Shown here piece after piece: positions 4,549 through 6,147 of a stretch of 6,147 bases of DNA (its first letter is position 1; each line of letters opens with the position of its first letter). Position numbers and translations under genes: made by a program. A model generated the notes under the pieces. It worked only from the letters and a program-made list of their open reading frames with translations, did no database searches and was not told the DNA's origin. Location: assembly GCA_003135255.1 (NCBI GenBank), contig PLAX01000031.1, positions 1-6,147 on the forward strand, read 5' to 3'. The DNA is from Candidatus Dormiibacterota bacterium. GTDB taxonomy: Bacteria; Chloroflexota; Dormibacteria; Aeolococcales; Aeolococcaceae.

Positions 4549-5355
4549 ATGCCGCCCCTCGTCCTCGCCGTCGCCAACCAGAAGGGCGGGGTGGGCAAGA
4601 CCACCACGGTGATCAACGTGGCGGCCCACCTCGCGGAGATCGGGCGGCGCGTCCTCATCATCGACTGCGACCCCCAGGCCAACGCCACCTCCGGGCTGGG
4701 CGTGGCCCGCCGCGACATCCCCGCCAGCACCTACGACGTCGTGGTGCTGGGCAGGCCGATCGCCGAAGCGCGCATGCACACCGCCATCCCCGGCCTCGAG
4801 CTCGTGCCCTCGGACATCGCCCTGGCGGGGGCGGAGATCGAGCTGGTGGGCGTCGCCCGGCGCGAGAAGCGACTCTCCTATGCGCTGGAAGCCCTCGCCG
4901 ACGACCCTCTCGACTACGTCCTGCTCGACTGCCCGCCCAGCCTCGGCCTCCTCACCGTCAACGCGGTGGTCGCGGCCCGGGCACTGGTCGTCCCCATCCA
5001 GTGCGAGTTCTACGCCCTGGAGGGTCTCGGCCTCCTCACCCACACCATCAGCCTGCTCCGCCGCGAGCTCAACCCCCAGCTCCGCATCGCGGGCATCGTC
5101 CTCACCCTTCACGACGGTCGCCTGACCCTCGCCACTCAGGTGGTGGACGAGGTGCGCAAGCGCTTCGGAGACCTGGTGCTGGATCCTGTGATCCCCCGCA
5201 ACGTCCGGCTCAGCGAGGCGCCGAGCTACGGCCTTCCGATCACCTCCTACGCCCCCAGCTCCCGGGGCGCGGACGCCTACCGCGAGCTCGCCGTCAACCT
5301 CGACGCCCGGCTCCAGGCCGACACCGAGCTCATGACCGCCCCCCTGCTGGCATGA
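4549..5355 (+). CDS. parA: Chromosome-partitioning ATPase ParA (Soj)
   Basis: ParA is the deviant Walker-type ATPase that binds the nucleoid as an ATP dimer and moves or segregates ParB-parS complexes. The protein has 268 residues, typical for chromosomal ParA/Soj and lacking the N-terminal HTH of plasmid type Ia ParA. The deviant Walker A is KGGVGKTTT (12-20, signature K12 and K17), the A' motif is IIDCDPQANATSGL (D39, D41) and Walker B is YVLLDCPPSL (D127). The C-terminal half has the usual IPRNVRLSEAPSYGLPI stretch (205-221). I chose the ATG at 4549 because LVLAVANQKGG follows directly and a CATAAT box lies 7 nt upstream. An in-frame TTG at 4522 would add nine residues and put that box inside the gene. 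The gene overlaps parB by four bases (ATGA), so the two are translationally coupled. All key residues are present. Confidence 0.96.
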   Translation: MPPLVLAVANQKGGVGKTTTVINVAAHLAEIGRRVLIIDCDPQANATSGLGVARRDIPASTYDVVVLGRPIAEARMHTAIPGLELVPSDIALAGAEIELVGVARREKRLSYALEALADDPLDYVLLDCPPSLGLLTVNAVVAARALVVPIQCEFYALEGLGLLTHTISLLRRELNPQLRIAGIVLTLHDGRLTLATQVVDEVRKRFGDLVLDPVIPRNVRLSEAPSYGLPITSYAPSSRGADAYRELAVNLDARLQADTELMTAPLLA

Positions 5356-6147
5356 CCATCGAGAGCACCGGGAGCCACCCTCCCGCCGCCTCCTCGCCGC
5401 GACGCCACGGCCTCGGCCGCGGCCTCGACGCCCTCCTGGCCAGCAGCGACCCGGCCCGGGACATGGGCTCGGGGGGCCCCGTCCTCATCGAGATCGACCC
5501 CTTCCGCGTCCGCCCCAACCCCGAGCAGCCGCGGCGCGAGTTCGACGCCGCCTCCCTCACCGCCCTGGCGGCCTCCATCCGGCTCCACGGCCTCCTTCAT
5601 CCCATCGTGGTCGAGCCCGACGCTCACGACTACCGCCTGGTCGCCGGCGAGCGCCGGCTCCGCGCCGCGCGCCAGGCAGGCATCGCCCAGATCCCCGCCA
5701 TCCTCCGACCCGCGTCCGAGTCCGGCCGCCACGCGCTGGAGATGGCGCTCAGCGAGAACCTCCTTCGTGAGGATCTCAACCCCATCGAGGAGGCCGCCGC
5801 CTACGCGCGCCTCGCCGACGCCTTTGGCCTCTCCCACGAGGCGATCGCCCTGCGTCTCGGTCGCAGCCGCCCAGCCGTGACCAATGCCATCCGCCTGCTC
5901 CAGCTTCCCGCGCCCCTGCAGGAGGCCGTCGCCTCGGGGGCCCTCAGCGCCGGTCACGCGCGGGCGATCCTGGCCGTCCACGACGAGCCGGCGATGCTCG
6001 AGCTGGGCCGGCGCGCAGTCGACGATGGCCTCACCGTCCGCGACACCGAGCGCCTGGTCCAGCAGTACGCTGCCGGCAGCCGGCATCTGGCCGCCTCAGG
6101 GACCGCCGCGGCAGCGACGCCGCCAGCCCGGCTCTCACCCGACGACG
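5352..6147 (+). CDS. parB: Chromosome-partitioning protein ParB (Spo0J), 3' truncated by window end
   Basis: ParB is the CTP-dependent DNA clamp that loads at parS, spreads, and stimulates ParA. The start ATG overlaps the parA stop (ATGA). The 265 visible residues contain the ParA-interacting N-terminus HGLGRGLDALL (19-29), the CTPase N-domain with QPRREFD (59-65), the GERRLRAARQAG box (99-110) and ENLLREDLNPIEEA (135-148). The parS-binding HTH follows (about 159-186: LSHEAIALRLGRSRPAVTNAIRLLQLP), then LSAGHARAIL (198-207). After an Ala-rich linker (237-258) the frame is still open at the window end, so the C-terminal dimerisation domain lies outside. The box has Leu where many ParBs have Trp (GERRWRA), a modest variation. 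No sign of damage. Confidence 0.96.
   Translation, partial: MTIESTGSHPPAASSPRRHGLGRGLDALLASSDPARDMGSGGPVLIEIDPFRVRPNPEQPRREFDAASLTALAASIRLHGLLHPIVVEPDAHDYRLVAGERRLRAARQAGIAQIPAILRPASESGRHALEMALSENLLREDLNPIEEAAAYARLADAFGLSHEAIALRLGRSRPAVTNAIRLLQLPAPLQEAVASGALSAGHARAILAVHDEPAMLELGRRAVDDGLTVRDTERLVQQYAAGSRHLAASGTAAAATPPARLSPDD

Noticed and set aside
3940..5112. A 390-codon minus-strand frame opposite parA
   Set aside because: It is antisense to parA, rich in D/E/G/R, and overlaps the LAGLIDADG gene in another frame; a composition shadow.

Overview
The window is very GC-rich DNA (roughly 70% by eye, strong G/C preference at third codon positions). Several genes have a -10-like hexamer only 6-8 nt before the start codon and no Shine-Dalgarno, which points to leaderless mRNAs. 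This combination, with the protein sequences, suggests a chromosome segment of a high-GC Terrabacteria lineage such as Chloroflexota/Dormibacterota, or less likely an actinomycete. That placement is inference; there is no rRNA or other phylogenetic marker here.

Layout. Positions 1-30 may be the last codons of an upstream + strand gene. Positions 31-517 contain no convincing protein gene, but they hold what looks like a small + strand transcription unit: a -10-like box, a strong Shine-Dalgarno with an 18-codon ORF, a long hairpin, and a GC-rich terminator hairpin at 384-416. On the minus strand, 518-1204 encodes a conserved-looking protein of unknown function with a probable SH3-like C-terminus. 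Upstream of it on the same strand lies a tnpB-only (IS1341-like, IS200/IS605 superfamily) element: an intact TnpB RuvC nuclease (1277-2659), a subterminal hairpin at its left end (2717-2732), and a structured 3' region where an omega (reRNA) guide RNA would be expected.

Divergent from tnpB is a GT4 glycosyltransferase (2853-3974, +). Convergent with that is a small stand-alone single-motif LAGLIDADG protein (3996-4385, -). The intergenic region 4386-4548 carries two 28-bp direct repeats. Each contains two parS-like half-sites, GTTTCAC and GTGAAAC, in inverted orientation but held 13 bp apart. Downstream is the chromosome segregation operon parA (4549-5355) and parB (from 5352, four-base ATGA overlap, running off the end of the window).

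How it fits together. ParA and ParB form one translationally coupled unit whose upstream region holds the candidate ParB-binding repeats. The same repeats cover the -35 region of the divergent LAGLIDADG gene, so that gene and parAB may share one control region. The tnpB element is a mobile insertion between an unknown gene and a cell-envelope-type glycosyltransferase. The most unusual features are the split parS-like repeats with the neighbouring LAGLIDADG gene, and the intact tnpB with its candidate guide RNA reading towards the unknown gene.
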